Assembly: GCF_003946335.1 (NCBI RefSeq) | Contig: NZ_RHNX01000009.1 | Span: 1-64,000, forward strand | DNA from: Levilactobacillus fujinensis | GTDB taxonomy: Bacteria > Bacillota > Bacilli > Lactobacillales > Lactobacillaceae | Length of the DNA: 64,000 bases | Direction: 5' to 3' | In this document: in pieces, positions 1-8,614 of the stretch | How the letters are laid out: every line of letters starts with the position of its first letter | How positions within the stretch are numbered: position 1 is the first letter of the stretch | Position numbers and translations under genes: made by a program | Notes under the pieces: generated by a model | Database searches by the model: none | Seen by the model: the letters and a program-made list of their open reading frames with translations, nothing else | What the model was told of the DNA's origin: nothing

Positions 1-87
1 TAAAAGCAACAAACTGACCGCCAAAAACCTACATTTTCAAACCGCCATTTTCCAACATTTTTACGCCGCTATTGACAGTCAGAGTTT

Positions 88-111
88 ATTAAGCGATTAA
101 ACTCGCTTAAT
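88..111. promoter_or_regulatory. operator-like palindrome upstream of the ImmA/IrrE gene
   Basis: Nine-base arms ATTAAGCGA (88-96) and TCGCTTAAT (103-111) are exact inverted repeats with a 6-nt centre. A TTGACA hexamer lies just upstream at 72-77. Such dyads are typical of XRE/ImmR-type repressor operators, and ImmA-family peptidases usually work against such repressors. No repressor gene is inside the window. Confidence 0.4.
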
Positions 112-141
112 AGAGATGCAGAACTTGACCCTAACGAAGAA

Positions 142-609
142 GTGAAAGATTATATTGACATTGAACACATTTTAGAAGAACTTAAATTCAATGTGAAATT
201 TAATAAGCAGATGGATGGGAGTGGAAAGATTTCTGGAAATACCATCTTGATTGATAGTTCTGAAAATAAGGAACGACAACGATTCTCAATGGCACATGAG
301 TTGGGTCACGCAATGCAGAATGTACGACATGCTAATCGTAATGATGATTCCAATGACTATTCAGTTGCTGATCGAAAAGATGAAGTGTTTGCGAATACGT
401 TTGCGGCACAGTTTTTAATGCCAAAATCAATGGTCGTTCTTGAAGTTAACACGTCTATTAAGGAGAATAATTATGACCAAAGGCGACTAACTGATCAGAA
501 TGTAAAAAGTATTATCAGTGATGTTGCACGAAAATTAAAAGTATCAACGATGGCAATGAAGTATCGAATGGACAATTTGGGTATTTTTGTACCTGTTGAG
601 GATAAGTGA
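142..609 (+). CDS. ImmA/IrrE family metallo-endopeptidase
   Basis: 155 aa. The zinc-protease motif HELGH lies near residue 52 and the downstream family signature (EVFANTFAAQFLMP, near residues 80-95) supplies the third ligand region. Family members cleave XRE-type repressors, as ImmA does for ICEBs1. The GTG start has no clear ribosome site. The frame stays open upstream to base 76 without an ATG, GTG or TTG, so the gene may be 5'-truncated. A 9-codon ORF starting at ATG 116 ends in TGA overlapping this GTG, so translational coupling is also possible. The stop abuts the FRG gene. AT-rich compared with the core genes. Confidence 0.8.
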   Translation: MKDYIDIEHILEELKFNVKFNKQMDGSGKISGNTILIDSSENKERQRFSMAHELGHAMQNVRHANRNDDSNDYSVADRKDEVFANTFAAQFLMPKSMVVLEVNTSIKENNYDQRRLTDQNVKSIISDVARKLKVSTMAMKYRMDNLGIFVPVEDK

Positions 610-1674
610 GTGACCGTGAGCGATAACTATCAATCTAAAAACGATCTGTACAAAGCTGAGAACGTGTTTGATACTTTGAACATTGATTTGAAAATTACAA
701 ATACGGAATTTGATGACAATTTAATTTATTTGCTAAAAGGAATAGAAGTAGATTCTAGAGAGCATGACAGTGTTTTGCTCAAGGATTTACGTAGTCATCT
801 AAAGAAAGCCTTTAGACAGTTTGAAATAAATCATACTTATACGGAAGATCACGTGTCCTGGTCTGTTTTCTACACGCTCAAGGAAATAATTGATCAAATA
901 AATGATTGGATTCCAGTTGGGTATAAGACGGTCTATCGTGGACAACCTGGAAATTGGAAACTAAGACCTTCTCTATTCAGAAGTGGTCGTGGTGGCTATA
1001 GTAATGACTTCAGACGTAACTATGAGCAGATTTACAAATCAATTGCTCAGAAGTTTCCAGAGGATGTTGCCTACTTTCCGATTTCAGAAAAAGATAAAAG
1101 GGCAGCAAATCTGGCTGAATTACAACATTATGGTCTGGGAACGCCATTAGTAGATGTTAGCGAAAATCCATTTATATCTCTTTTATTTATGGTTGATGGC
1201 TATGATGGAACGGGAAATGAGCCTCAGCTTGATGTTTTCTTTGTGCGCGAGGATGGGAAGAATACCTTATTTCAAGAGGTAACAAAGCGTCAGCAAAATC
1301 GGCGTATTTCAGTTCAAAAAGGAGCTTTTCTGAATTTCGATAAGCTAGATTTGGACGAACTGTCTGGTCAAAAAAAGATTCCCAGAGTGTGTGTTAGCAT
1401 ACGTTATATTGAGAATCAAGTTGAATCGGATATAAGGGATGCTAACCTGCCAGATGGTGACAGTATCAATATGCCACGTGGGCCTCAAACCTTGGAAACG
1501 GCTGTTAACGATATCAGAGCGAAACTACAATCCTATTATTACCGTAGCGAAGATTTATTTCCAGACTTCTATATGTACCTGAAGGTGTTGAACATAAAGT
1601 ATGCTGATGGTAATGAACGTAATCAAGATAAGAAGTGGTATCAGGTTAGTAAGAAGAATGATGATCTGGGTTAA
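610..1674 (+). CDS. FRG domain-containing protein
   Basis: 354 aa. It holds the FRG signature: TVYRGQ near residue 109, then RPSLFR, and AELQHYGLGTPLVDVSENP near residues 168-186, which is the usual second block (LQHYG-P-x-LD). FRG domains have no settled biochemical role; some authors relate them to an ADP-ribosyltransferase-like fold, and they often occur in mobile or defence DNA. It starts with GTG directly after the stop of the ImmA/IrrE gene, so the two form one operon; a second GTG at 616 is possible. No signal peptide or membrane segment. The domain call is firm, the function unknown. Confidence 0.8.
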   Translation: MTVSDNYQSKNDLYKAENVFDTLNIDLKITNTEFDDNLIYLLKGIEVDSREHDSVLLKDLRSHLKKAFRQFEINHTYTEDHVSWSVFYTLKEIIDQINDWIPVGYKTVYRGQPGNWKLRPSLFRSGRGGYSNDFRRNYEQIYKSIAQKFPEDVAYFPISEKDKRAANLAELQHYGLGTPLVDVSENPFISLLFMVDGYDGTGNEPQLDVFFVREDGKNTLFQEVTKRQQNRRISVQKGAFLNFDKLDLDELSGQKKIPRVCVSIRYIENQVESDIRDANLPDGDSINMPRGPQTLETAVNDIRAKLQSYYYRSEDLFPDFYMYLKVLNIKYADGNERNQDKKWYQVSKKNDDLG

Positions 1675-1729
1675 GTAAACATACTAGGATTAGCTCCGTA
1701 AGACCATTTAATCTTAGTATGTTTTACTT
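1673..1729 (+). terminator. long hairpin at the end of the ImmA/IrrE-FRG operon
   Basis: A stem of about 20 bp (1673-1692 with 1709-1729) with one bulge and one G-T pair begins at the stop codon. The right arm ends in a T-rich stretch, so it can act as an intrinsic terminator. Confidence 0.6.
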
Positions 1730-1898
1730 GGATATGAGAATACCTCTCATATTTATTAAATTATTTTCTGGCATGAAGAGATTCTTGAGTCCACAATTTT
1801 GTTGAGATAACATCGGTTTTTAAAGATATGATAATAACCCACAATAACTATTTACATAGGAAATTTTAAATATACTCTTCCATTTTTAGCCGGTCAGT

Positions 1899-1907
1899 TG
1901 CTATACT
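1899..1907 (+). promoter_or_regulatory. extended -10 promoter of the first S-layer gene
   Basis: TGCTATACT (TGn plus TATACT at 1902-1907) lies about 40 nt before the start codon. The second S-layer gene has the same extended -10 form (3693-3701). Confidence 0.5.
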
Positions 1908-1947
1908 AATTGATGTTCAACTACTAAATTTTTAGGGGAGAAAATTG

Positions 1948-3489
1948 ATGAAATCACGTTTAGCGAAGTCATTGTATTTGGGTGCCGCTGTTCTGAGCTT
2001 CGGAGCAGTTGCCAACATGTCAACTACGGCAGATGCTGCTTCTAAGGCCACGATCGTTTCTAGTACTGCTATTCCTAATGGGAGTAAGAACGTTGAAGTT
2101 ACGGGGACTAACGCCATCTACTCTAAGCCGGGAACGGTTAAGGGCGCAAAAGTTGTTGCTTCTAAGACTATGGTTAAGAAGTTAGCAGAATCTAAGAACT
2201 CAACGGACTACTTCCGGGCTTACCACATGAACGTTACGAACCGGGGAACGGTCTACTACAAGATTGTTTCTATGAACGGTAAATACCGTGGTTACATCTA
2301 CGGTGGTAAGGTTCAAGGCACAATTGCTGATGGTATCAAGGTTGCTGAAACGACGAAGACGGCCACAGTGCCAACTCGGACAACTGGTTTTCACCTGAAG
2401 GATGTTAAAAAGAACACACTGTGGTCAGCGCCAAAGTATACGACTTATAAGGCACATAAGGTTAGCTTATACGGTTCTTCTAAGAAGGATACCTTCAAGG
2501 TAACTAAGGCTGAGACGAAGACCAAAGAAGGCTCGCTGTATTACTACGTGACGAGTACCTCTAATCCAAGTATCTCTGGCTGGGTCTTTGCAGGTGAAGG
2601 CTACAAGGATGCTTCCAGCAAGGACTTAGGTGGTTTGACCCTAACCACTGCTGAAGATGAAGCAACCAACGACAACAGTGTGAAGATTGTCTACCGTAAT
2701 GGTTCAACTCAAGTTGGCACTGCTACTTGGATCACGACCACTGCCAAGACTAAGGCAGGAGACGTTGTTAACCCAACTGTAGCAGCTACAAAGCCAGCCG
2801 AGAGCAAGCCAGATACGAGCAAGACGCCAGCTAAAAAGTCTGCCGCGGTCGCTACTGTCAATGGTAATAGCGCCATTACGGCCAAGCCAATTACCCCAGC
2901 TAAGTCAAAGGAAGAAGTTAAATTACCAACTAACGTAGCTGGTATGACGTTGGCTGCCTTTATCTCTGGCTCAGCACCTAGTGGCTACAAGTTAGTTCAA
3001 GGCGAGTCAGCTGATACGCTAGCTAATGCGGCTACTTATGGGAACACAGTTTACGTTAACGTTGAACAGGCTGCTACTTCTAAGGTTCAATTGAAGGTCG
3101 GCGAAGTCAACGACAAGATTGATGGCGCAGAAGTTAAAGTTAGCGGCGCATTGAAGACCGGTAATGCCTTAGCAAGTGCCGATGTTAAGACGACCGTTGG
3201 TTTATCACCAGCAGGGATTTCGTTGCTCTCCGGTAAGAAGGGACAACAAATGACCACTAACTTGGCAGGTCTTTCAACGGAACTTGGTAAAGTTCAAATT
3301 ACTGGTGCTAAGACCTTCTACGCTTCAAATGGCAAGGCTTACCACTACACGTTTACGTTTAGCAACAAGTACTTTACTGGTGACAACCGGCTAGCCGTTT
3401 TTGGTGGTAATGTGACTGCCAGCTTTGACGCGACCTTAACGGTTGGTGCCGTGGATAATACGTCTTCCAATAACAATTGGATGGCTTAG
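1948..3489 (+). CDS. S-layer protein, SlpA family (copy 1)
   Basis: 513 aa. A signal peptide (residues 1-30, ending TTADA before ASKAT) is followed by the conserved N-terminal half seen in L. brevis SlpA: ALYSKPGTVKGAKVVASK, STDYFRAY, RGTVYYK, NGKYRGYIYGGK and EGSLYYYV. This half binds the cell wall; the variable Thr/Ala/Lys-rich C-terminal half assembles the lattice. ATG 1948 is chosen over TTG 1945 because of the ribosome site AGGGGAG at 1934-1940. Its own extended -10 promoter and terminator make it monocistronic. It ends in a short Asn-rich tail. Confidence 0.88.
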   Translation: MKSRLAKSLYLGAAVLSFGAVANMSTTADAASKATIVSSTAIPNGSKNVEVTGTNAIYSKPGTVKGAKVVASKTMVKKLAESKNSTDYFRAYHMNVTNRGTVYYKIVSMNGKYRGYIYGGKVQGTIADGIKVAETTKTATVPTRTTGFHLKDVKKNTLWSAPKYTTYKAHKVSLYGSSKKDTFKVTKAETKTKEGSLYYYVTSTSNPSISGWVFAGEGYKDASSKDLGGLTLTTAEDEATNDNSVKIVYRNGSTQVGTATWITTTAKTKAGDVVNPTVAATKPAESKPDTSKTPAKKSAAVATVNGNSAITAKPITPAKSKEEVKLPTNVAGMTLAAFISGSAPSGYKLVQGESADTLANAATYGNTVYVNVEQAATSKVQLKVGEVNDKIDGAEVKVSGALKTGNALASADVKTTVGLSPAGISLLSGKKGQQMTTNLAGLSTELGKVQITGAKTFYASNGKAYHYTFTFSNKYFTGDNRLAVFGGNVTASFDATLTVGAVDNTSSNNNWMA

Positions 3490-3542
3490 TTTCATCTAAG
3501 ATGTGCTTCCAAACGAGGCCTTACTACAAGTGATCTAGTCAT

Positions 3543-3578
3543 AAACCCCCTCAAGCCTGATTGCACTTGAGGGGGTTT
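3543..3578 (+). terminator. terminator of S-layer gene 1
   Basis: Perfect 13-bp stem AAACCCCCTCAAG (3543-3555) with CTTGAGGGGGTTT (3566-3578) and a 10-nt loop. Confidence 0.85.
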
Positions 3579-3692
3579 AATTTGGGTTAAACTTCGATTG
3601 TGCTAAACACGTTAAAAGTGTGATTATCCCCGTCATATCGCTGTTTAAGGTAGGTTAAATTTGATTAAATACGCGTTATTCGAGTATTAGTT

Positions 3693-3701
3693 TGGTATAC
3701 T
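3693..3701 (+). promoter_or_regulatory. extended -10 promoter of the second S-layer gene
   Basis: TGGTATACT, i.e. TGn plus TATACT, about 50 nt before the ATG at 3752. No good -35 hexamer is visible at 16-18 bp, as expected of extended -10 promoters. Confidence 0.5.
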
Positions 3702-3751
3702 AAAGGCCGTTATCGAATTATAACTTTATCTATTAAAAGGAGACATCGACT

Positions 3752-5149
3752 ATGCAATCAAGATTAGCGAAATCACTTTATTTGGGTTTAGCTGCTCTGA
3801 GTTTTGGAGCCGTTGCAACGGTAGCCACAACTGCTAATGCAGCTAGCAAGGCTAAAGTTGTTTCCAGTAAAACACTGAAGACGGCTGGGACTAAACGTAA
3901 TGTTCAGGCAACAGGGACGAGTGCTTTATATTCAAAGCCGGGCACTGTGAAAGGGGCTAAAGTCGTTGCATCTAAGGCGACAATGAAGAAGTTAGCAACT
4001 TCTAAGAAATCCACTGACTATTTCCGGGCCTACTCAGTCTCCGTAACCAATAGGGGAACTGTTTATTACAAGGTAGTTTCTATGAATGGAAAATATCGAG
4101 GGTACATTTACGGTGGTAAGAAGGCCACAACCTTTGCTGGTGGTATCAAGACGGCCACAACGACCAAGTCAGCAACGTTGCCTTCAAACACAACGGTTTA
4201 CTTTGCCAAGGCTGGTACCAGTAACGTAACTTGGGATGCACCACAATATACGCAGTACAAGGCGTCTAAGCAGGTTAAGAATACGACCCCATTCGCTAAT
4301 GATGCCTTGACCATCACTAAGGCTGCAACCAAGACCCGCGAAGGTTCTTTGTATTACTACGTGGAAGATGCTGCTAACCCATCCGTTAACGGTTGGATTT
4401 ACGCAAAGGCCGTTACAACGACCAAGCCAACAGCTGATACCTTCAACGACAAGACTGACGTCAAAGTCAACTTCACGACGACTTCTGGAACAACGGTTAA
4501 GTCGACCACATTAGCTGATCTAAAGGCAGATGGTACGAGTGCCGTTTCAACGGCTACAGGGACTGCAGTGGGAACTGACGTGACGAGTAAGGCCACTAGT
4601 AGCTGGGGTAATGCCTTGCTGACTGGAACGGGGTATACTTACACGGCGACTGATTCAACTAACGTGGCGGCTCTGAAGGCAGCTAAGACGGGTGATACGA
4701 TTAGTTTAGCTGTAGTAAAGAATGAAGACACAACGTCTAAAATCGCTTTTTATCAAACTAGTGGTAACGGTGACCTATCAGCTGCCGCGACCGAGTTAAC
4801 AGCCTACAAAACAGGCGTAACGGCTGCTAGCAATACGGTCGTCTTCCCAACGGTTAGTGCTGCATTCACTGGTACTGAGGGGCTGACCTTTACGGCTGCT
4901 GATGTGACAAGTTACTTGAAGGGTGCAAGCCTGTCAACGCTGTACACACCGAATTACACGAAGTCCGGTTCTACGACTGAATACTACACAGAATACACAT
5001 TGTCTAGCACGTTAGCTGGGACTTTTGGAAATACGACGAAAGCATTCTACACAGCTAGTGAAAAGACGGGGACGTCTCCTGCAAGTACCACTTCAAGTAC
5101 CACTTCAAGTGCAACTACGGGCTCAAGTGACTACTTTACGAATAACTAA
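3752..5149 (+). CDS. S-layer protein, SlpA family (copy 2)
   Basis: 465 aa. Signal peptide MQSRLAKSLYLGLAALSFGA through TTANA (about 30 residues). The wall-binding N-terminal half is close to copy 1 (ALYSKPGTVKGAKVVASKAT, STDYFRAY, NGKYRGYIYGGK, REGSLYYYV). The C-terminal half is a separate Thr/Ser/Ala-rich sequence with little visible similarity to copy 1 and ends in a Ser/Thr repeat tail. Ribosome site AAAGGAGA lies before ATG 3752. Tandem slp genes in this group can be expressed under different conditions. The extreme ACT/ACG/GCT codon richness is normal for S-layer proteins. Confidence 0.88.
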   Translation: MQSRLAKSLYLGLAALSFGAVATVATTANAASKAKVVSSKTLKTAGTKRNVQATGTSALYSKPGTVKGAKVVASKATMKKLATSKKSTDYFRAYSVSVTNRGTVYYKVVSMNGKYRGYIYGGKKATTFAGGIKTATTTKSATLPSNTTVYFAKAGTSNVTWDAPQYTQYKASKQVKNTTPFANDALTITKAATKTREGSLYYYVEDAANPSVNGWIYAKAVTTTKPTADTFNDKTDVKVNFTTTSGTTVKSTTLADLKADGTSAVSTATGTAVGTDVTSKATSSWGNALLTGTGYTYTATDSTNVAALKAAKTGDTISLAVVKNEDTTSKIAFYQTSGNGDLSAAATELTAYKTGVTAASNTVVFPTVSAAFTGTEGLTFTAADVTSYLKGASLSTLYTPNYTKSGSTTEYYTEYTLSSTLAGTFGNTTKAFYTASEKTGTSPASTTSSTTSSATTGSSDYFTNN

Positions 5150-5166
5150 CTAAACTTATCTAAAAA

Positions 5167-5280
5167 GAGTGGGATAAAAGGAGATTAGCTGGCGAGCATT
5201 ACGGCTGATAACTGAATAATCCTGGGCTTAGATTATTTGGTTATCAGCCGTAAGCGGAGTCAGCTACCTTTTGTCCTACG
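5167..5280. repeat. long imperfect inverted repeat after S-layer gene 2
   Basis: Two arms of about 50 nt (5169-5222 and 5231-5280) face each other around a short loop. The core TTACGGCTGATAAC (5199-5212) pairs perfectly with GTTATCAGCCGTAA (5240-5253). The outer ends GTGGGATAAAAGG and CCTTTTGTCCTAC are near-complementary. It looks like a small dispersed hairpin element (REP or MITE type). Confidence 0.6.
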
Positions 5281-5422
5281 TTTCAGTACTGTAAATTCGG
5301 AGATACCAAGGGCGTCTGGGGGAGTTACCTGGTTCCTTGCATTAACTGGTTTAGTTAGTTCACCGCACATTCAAAATAAGTTTAAACGATTCGGCAATTA
5401 ACCATTATCTCAAACAATTAAT
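5281..5422. other. AT-rich spacer without gene
   Basis: Between the hairpin element and the shared terminator I see no ORF, no promoter of quality and no further repeat. Confidence 0.4.
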
Positions 5423-5460
5423 AAACCCACTAACAAGTTGATTTCTTGTTAGTGGGTTTT
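5423..5460. terminator. bidirectional terminator between S-layer gene 2 and the XRE gene
   Basis: Perfect 15-bp stem (5423-5437 with 5445-5459), with A and T runs on the two sides. It can serve the plus-strand S-layer unit and the minus-strand regulator. Confidence 0.85.
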
Positions 5461-5465
5461 AAAAT

Positions 5466-6140
5466 TCAGTGAATGTCGTTCCCCATAGGTAAACGTAATT
5501 GCGCCGGGATGTCTTGCTGTGACAAGTTTAAGTGGCGACACAGCGTGGTGTATAAATCCTCAGCGTAAATGAATCTGTCTAAATTGGTCACATTCAGGCG
5601 TTGACAGAGAATCTGAATGACCGTGTTAGTTGCGGGCAATTGGGCGGCTTCCATTTGCCAGTAAGCCATTGGGGATATCCGATAGTAGAAGCTGGTAATC
5701 AGGAGCGGACACCACTCGATGCGTTTACGCACACAACGTAAAATATCCGCGTAACTGTTACGAGCAGCGGGGTCTTCCATCTTCACAACGGGGTGTTCCG
5801 TGGCGTACAGATCGCTGCTGGGCCATTGTAATTTGCTCTGACGCTGATACGTTTGTCCAGTAGCTTCTTTCGCGGTGATAATTTTGGTGATGGCTGCCTT
5901 TAAGTTTACGGCCATCCGAAAATTAGCAACTTGATCTGCAGTCATTTGGTAACAGTCGTAGATCAACGTTAGGGTGTCCGGGTTGGGTCGGGTGATGTGG
6001 CCCCGTTCCAATTCAAGTAAGTACCAGGTCGGCAGATCAACCATGGCTAAGATTTCGTCGGGCATCGCGCCAGGTGCTAAAATCAGTCGCATCTGACGGA
6101 GTGTTTCGCCCAACGGATGTCGATATTTTTGCATACGCAC
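5466..6140 (-). CDS. XRE-type HTH regulator
   Basis: 224 aa. The N-terminal 70 residues fit a helix-turn-helix of the XRE class (LGETLRQMRLILAPG then MVDLPTWYLLELERG and a TLTLIYDCYQM helix). The rest is a helical domain that I do not recognise. GTG at 6138-6140 and ATG at 6132-6134 are both possible; AGGAGG lies 4 and 10 nt upstream respectively, so the ATG is at least as likely. An extended -10 (TGCTATACT read on the minus strand, 6161-6169) lies just upstream. It is divergent from the ComK-like gene, so it might regulate that gene; this is inference. Confidence 0.6.
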   Translation of the reverse strand: MRMQKYRHPLGETLRQMRLILAPGAMPDEILAMVDLPTWYLLELERGHITRPNPDTLTLIYDCYQMTADQVANFRMAVNLKAAITKIITAKEATGQTYQRQSKLQWPSSDLYATEHPVVKMEDPAARNSYADILRCVRKRIEWCPLLITSFYYRISPMAYWQMEAAQLPATNTVIQILCQRLNVTNLDRFIYAEDLYTTLCRHLNLSQQDIPAQLRLPMGNDIH

Positions 6141-6330
6141 GTCGCCTCCTCATTACTTTGAGTATAGCAAGTTAACTAACGGATTGCATGAAATTCAGGT
6201 AACAATTTCGACTAGTTTTATGAGAAAAATCGAATAAAACTTATATTAATATATTTATAGTTCGTGATATTTTTAGCGATAGTTTCCACCAAAACCCATT
6301 AATATCCGCAAAATATAGCTAATACAGTGT

Positions 6331-6343
6331 AAAAATCAATTTT
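6331..6343. promoter_or_regulatory. possible ComK box
   Basis: AAAA-N5-TTTT (6331-6334 and 6340-6343) matches one AT-box of the ComK consensus, 118 nt before the ComK-like start codon. A second box was not found, and the surrounding DNA is AT-rich, so chance is likely enough. Confidence 0.25.
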
Positions 6344-6460
6344 AAAAATCAGGCTGTCTTTCTTGCTATTATTCGGCTTTTGTGAGAATCTATAGCTGGG
6401 CAAACAAGGGGCCATGTTAAGTTATCACACACCTCAATCGTCCTGAGGAGGAGATAGTCG

Positions 6461-7237
6461 ATGGCTAATTCGTTGACCCATGGTTTAACGACGGCGTATC
6501 AGGAAAAAGTTGAAGCGGAGCAGGCGGTTGATTTCACAGATTTACAGCCGGCAGATGTGAAAATATTTGTTCCTGGTGATCAAGTCGAGATTGATTGGTC
6601 GACGCTCTTGTATTTGAAAAATTATAGTTCTAGCGACCATGCCGAAGATACTGTCGTTTGGACAACGGCTGGTTTTTATCGCACTGAGCGAACACCCCGT
6701 GCACTGATTCAGTCGTTGAGTAAGTGTGCTGGGGTTGATTGGTTTGATTGCCACGTGGAGAAGGACTTTTTAAAGCTGACGAGTCCAACGCCATTTGTGC
6801 TAGGTGATCTGCTACTGTTTGCAACGGAACGCTCTCAATATGGCAAATACTATAGCTGGCTGAATGGCCACTATCTGCAGAGTGTCAACACAACTGCCCA
6901 AAAAGAGGAGAGCCGGATCTCCTTGACAGTTAGGATGGAGATGATTATCCGGGACTCGACCACCCGCCTGAGCAAGAGCTGGGATGATGTGCTTCAAGTA
7001 CAGCGGTCGCGGCAACAATTGGTTGCGCAGTTCATGCAGACGCCACAAGCCGGTCCGATGATTGATCGGCCGGTTCGCGTGGCGGGTCTGACTTACTGCC
7101 AATATTTTGCCAAGCAATTATTAACCGCTTACATGAAGAAAACCCAGCACAATGCAGCCAGGGTAGTCGATGAAGAGGCCCTCTGGCAAGTTTTACGGGA
7201 CGATCAACGTGGCACGGAGCCGCCGCTCGATTCCTAA
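6461..7237 (+). CDS. ComK-like competence regulator
   Basis: 258 aa. Residues about 105-135 (SPTPFVLGDLLLFATER then YYSWLNGHYL) resemble the ComK block KPPIxVDPxxxIFLFPT followed by CGWISxxHV. Residues 82-103 resemble the earlier FxGSxxAGRKAGT block in position but have diverged. ComK is the DNA-binding activator of DNA-uptake genes in Bacillus; lactobacilli carry divergent homologues. The protein is longer than the 190 aa of B. subtilis ComK. Ribosome site GAGGAGGAG precedes ATG 6461. Family assignment is from weak motif similarity; an unrelated lactobacillus protein is the alternative. Confidence 0.5.
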   Translation: MANSLTHGLTTAYQEKVEAEQAVDFTDLQPADVKIFVPGDQVEIDWSTLLYLKNYSSSDHAEDTVVWTTAGFYRTERTPRALIQSLSKCAGVDWFDCHVEKDFLKLTSPTPFVLGDLLLFATERSQYGKYYSWLNGHYLQSVNTTAQKEESRISLTVRMEMIIRDSTTRLSKSWDDVLQVQRSRQQLVAQFMQTPQAGPMIDRPVRVAGLTYCQYFAKQLLTAYMKKTQHNAARVVDEEALWQVLRDDQRGTEPPLDS

Positions 7238-7471
7238 CGAATCCCCGTTAAACCAAGGCTGGCACCATTAAATATAAGTGATATAATAGCAAATTTGGCC
7301 AAGATGTGATTTGTTTATAATATAGTCGGTTATCTATGATAGGATAATTGGGGAGGTCACTTAGTCGCTGTGACAATCAGCCATTAAGCGGCCAATATGT
7401 ATGATGACTATGTTAAAGACGAACTGGCAACCGCGGCATGGGTGTCAGTGGTCACGAGGAGGAAGAGTGTC

Positions 7472-7864
7472 ATGATGGAAGCCAATAAACTGGCCGTGGA
7501 CGTGGAGCGAATCCACCAACTGAATTCGCTGCTACGACCCTTTATTAAACGGCCCAGCACTGGAGATGCAATTACGTTTGAGCAGTACCGCATCTTACAC
7601 GAGCTTGCGTCTGAGAAAATCAGCACGAGCGAACTGTCTCGTCGCCTAAACGTTGGGCAATCGATGGTCTCTATTCAGATCAGTCGACTGTTGAACGGGG
7701 GGTTCATTCAAGATGAAACGTTGCCAACCGACCGACGGTATCACGTTTTCCAGATTACGCCGCGGGGACGGCGTGTTGAAGAACACGTCAGTGACGTGCT
7801 GTCTGATGAACTACCGGCATTAATGCGGCAACTGGCAGATATTATTGAGACGTCGGCGGAGTAG
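7472..7864 (+). CDS. MarR family transcriptional regulator
   Basis: 130 aa from ATG 7472. It has a winged helix: FEQYRILHELA, then STSELSRRLNVGQSMVSIQISRL (recognition helix) and the wing DETLPTDRRYHVFQITPRG, which holds the DRR signature of MarR proteins. The frame is open back to ATG 7397, but GAGGAGGAA at 7456-7464 sits 7 nt before ATG 7472, which decides the start. Several TATAAT-like hexamers lie at 7270-7330. The target is unknown and no transporter is adjacent. Confidence 0.78.
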   Translation: MMEANKLAVDVERIHQLNSLLRPFIKRPSTGDAITFEQYRILHELASEKISTSELSRRLNVGQSMVSIQISRLLNGGFIQDETLPTDRRYHVFQITPRGRRVEEHVSDVLSDELPALMRQLADIIETSAE

Positions 7865-7929
7865 AGTTCACAGCACACAACCTGATTGTGTCGCAGTACA
7901 CCATCAGTGGTGATGCGTGTGAAAAATGG

Positions 7930-7967
7930 CGAACGGGCCTGGGATGAAGTTGTCTCAGGCCCGTTCG
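7930..7967. terminator. hairpin downstream of the marR gene
   Basis: Perfect 12-bp stem CGAACGGGCCTG (7930-7941) with CAGGCCCGTTCG (7956-7967). The tail is not T-rich, so termination is plausible rather than certain. Confidence 0.5.
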
Positions 7968-8172
7968 TTATGTGATAAGGTTTAAAATGAAACAAATTGT
8001 GACCATGCAGGCTGACCTTTGTTCCTACAATAGTGTCAGCTGAAGCCCTAAAACGGACTATAATTAAATAGCCGAAATGGATTAATTAGACAATATTGTC
8101 ACTGGTTAGTGTATTGCGTTAAGGTAACTCTCCCATTGAACAGATGAGCGCAACTATTAATAATTAATAACA
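7968..8172. other. intergenic, no gene seen
   Basis: The rest of this 360-base gap holds AT-rich sequence with no ORF that has a ribosome site. Confidence 0.35.
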
Positions 8173-8208
8173 AAACAATCAGCATCCACAAAGGAATGCT
8201 GATCGTTT
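8172..8208 (-). terminator. terminator of the small minus-strand gene at 8224
   Basis: Read on the minus strand: GATCAGCAT, loop, ATGCTGATTG, then TTTTG. Arms are 8178-8187 and 8193-8204. Confidence 0.65.
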
Positions 8209-8223
8209 AAACCATGATAAGAA

Positions 8224-8487
8224 TTATTCAGCCGCTTCAAGTGGTTCTTCTTCGACTGGTTCTTTCAGGGGCTTACCTGCGGCGTCGACTAGTTGTAGTT
8301 CGCTTTGCCGAATCACAACAAGGTCGCCGAATGAATCGATCTTATCGGTTTCCTTCTTGTTCAGTTGTTCAGGCTCAACCTTAACTAGCGCGGAGTGTTC
8401 GTAGATCTTGGTGATAGTGCCGTAAAAAGAGTCAGAGAAAAGTTCAGTTTTTTCACAAAACACCCGATTATTTTCGTGCAATGCCAT
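8224..8487 (-). CDS. small conserved protein, KOW/DUF2187-like
   Basis: 87 aa from the ATG at 8485-8487, which has GGGGGAC 9 nt upstream; the longer frame to 8562 has no such site. The sequence MALHENNRVFCEKTELFSDS then YGTITKIYEHSALVKVE resembles small beta-rich KOW or DUF2187 proteins of Firmicutes. The tail is acidic (EPVEEEPLEAAE). Function unknown. A terminator follows at 8172-8208, so it is monocistronic. Confidence 0.55.
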   Translation of the reverse strand: MALHENNRVFCEKTELFSDSFYGTITKIYEHSALVKVEPEQLNKKETDKIDSFGDLVVIRQSELQLVDAAGKPLKEPVEEEPLEAAE

Positions 8488-8614
8488 AAGCAATCGTCCC
8501 CCATAAAAGTAATTTATAACAGAGTAAAGGTCGAGTGCCGAAATGTCAAGCAAATTTCGCAAAAAAAGCCAAACTGGTTAAAAGAATTTGCTAATTAGTT
8601 AATAAGTTAACGAC

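Noticed and set aside
1-75. Two imperfect copies of ACCGCCA plus an AT-rich stretch at the window start
   Set aside because: Might be an insertion-sequence end or iterons, but only about 75 bases are available and no transposase is visible.
1932-2117. Open frames opposite the S-layer genes
   Set aside because: Shadow frames caused by strong codon bias; no ribosome sites and no protein-like composition.
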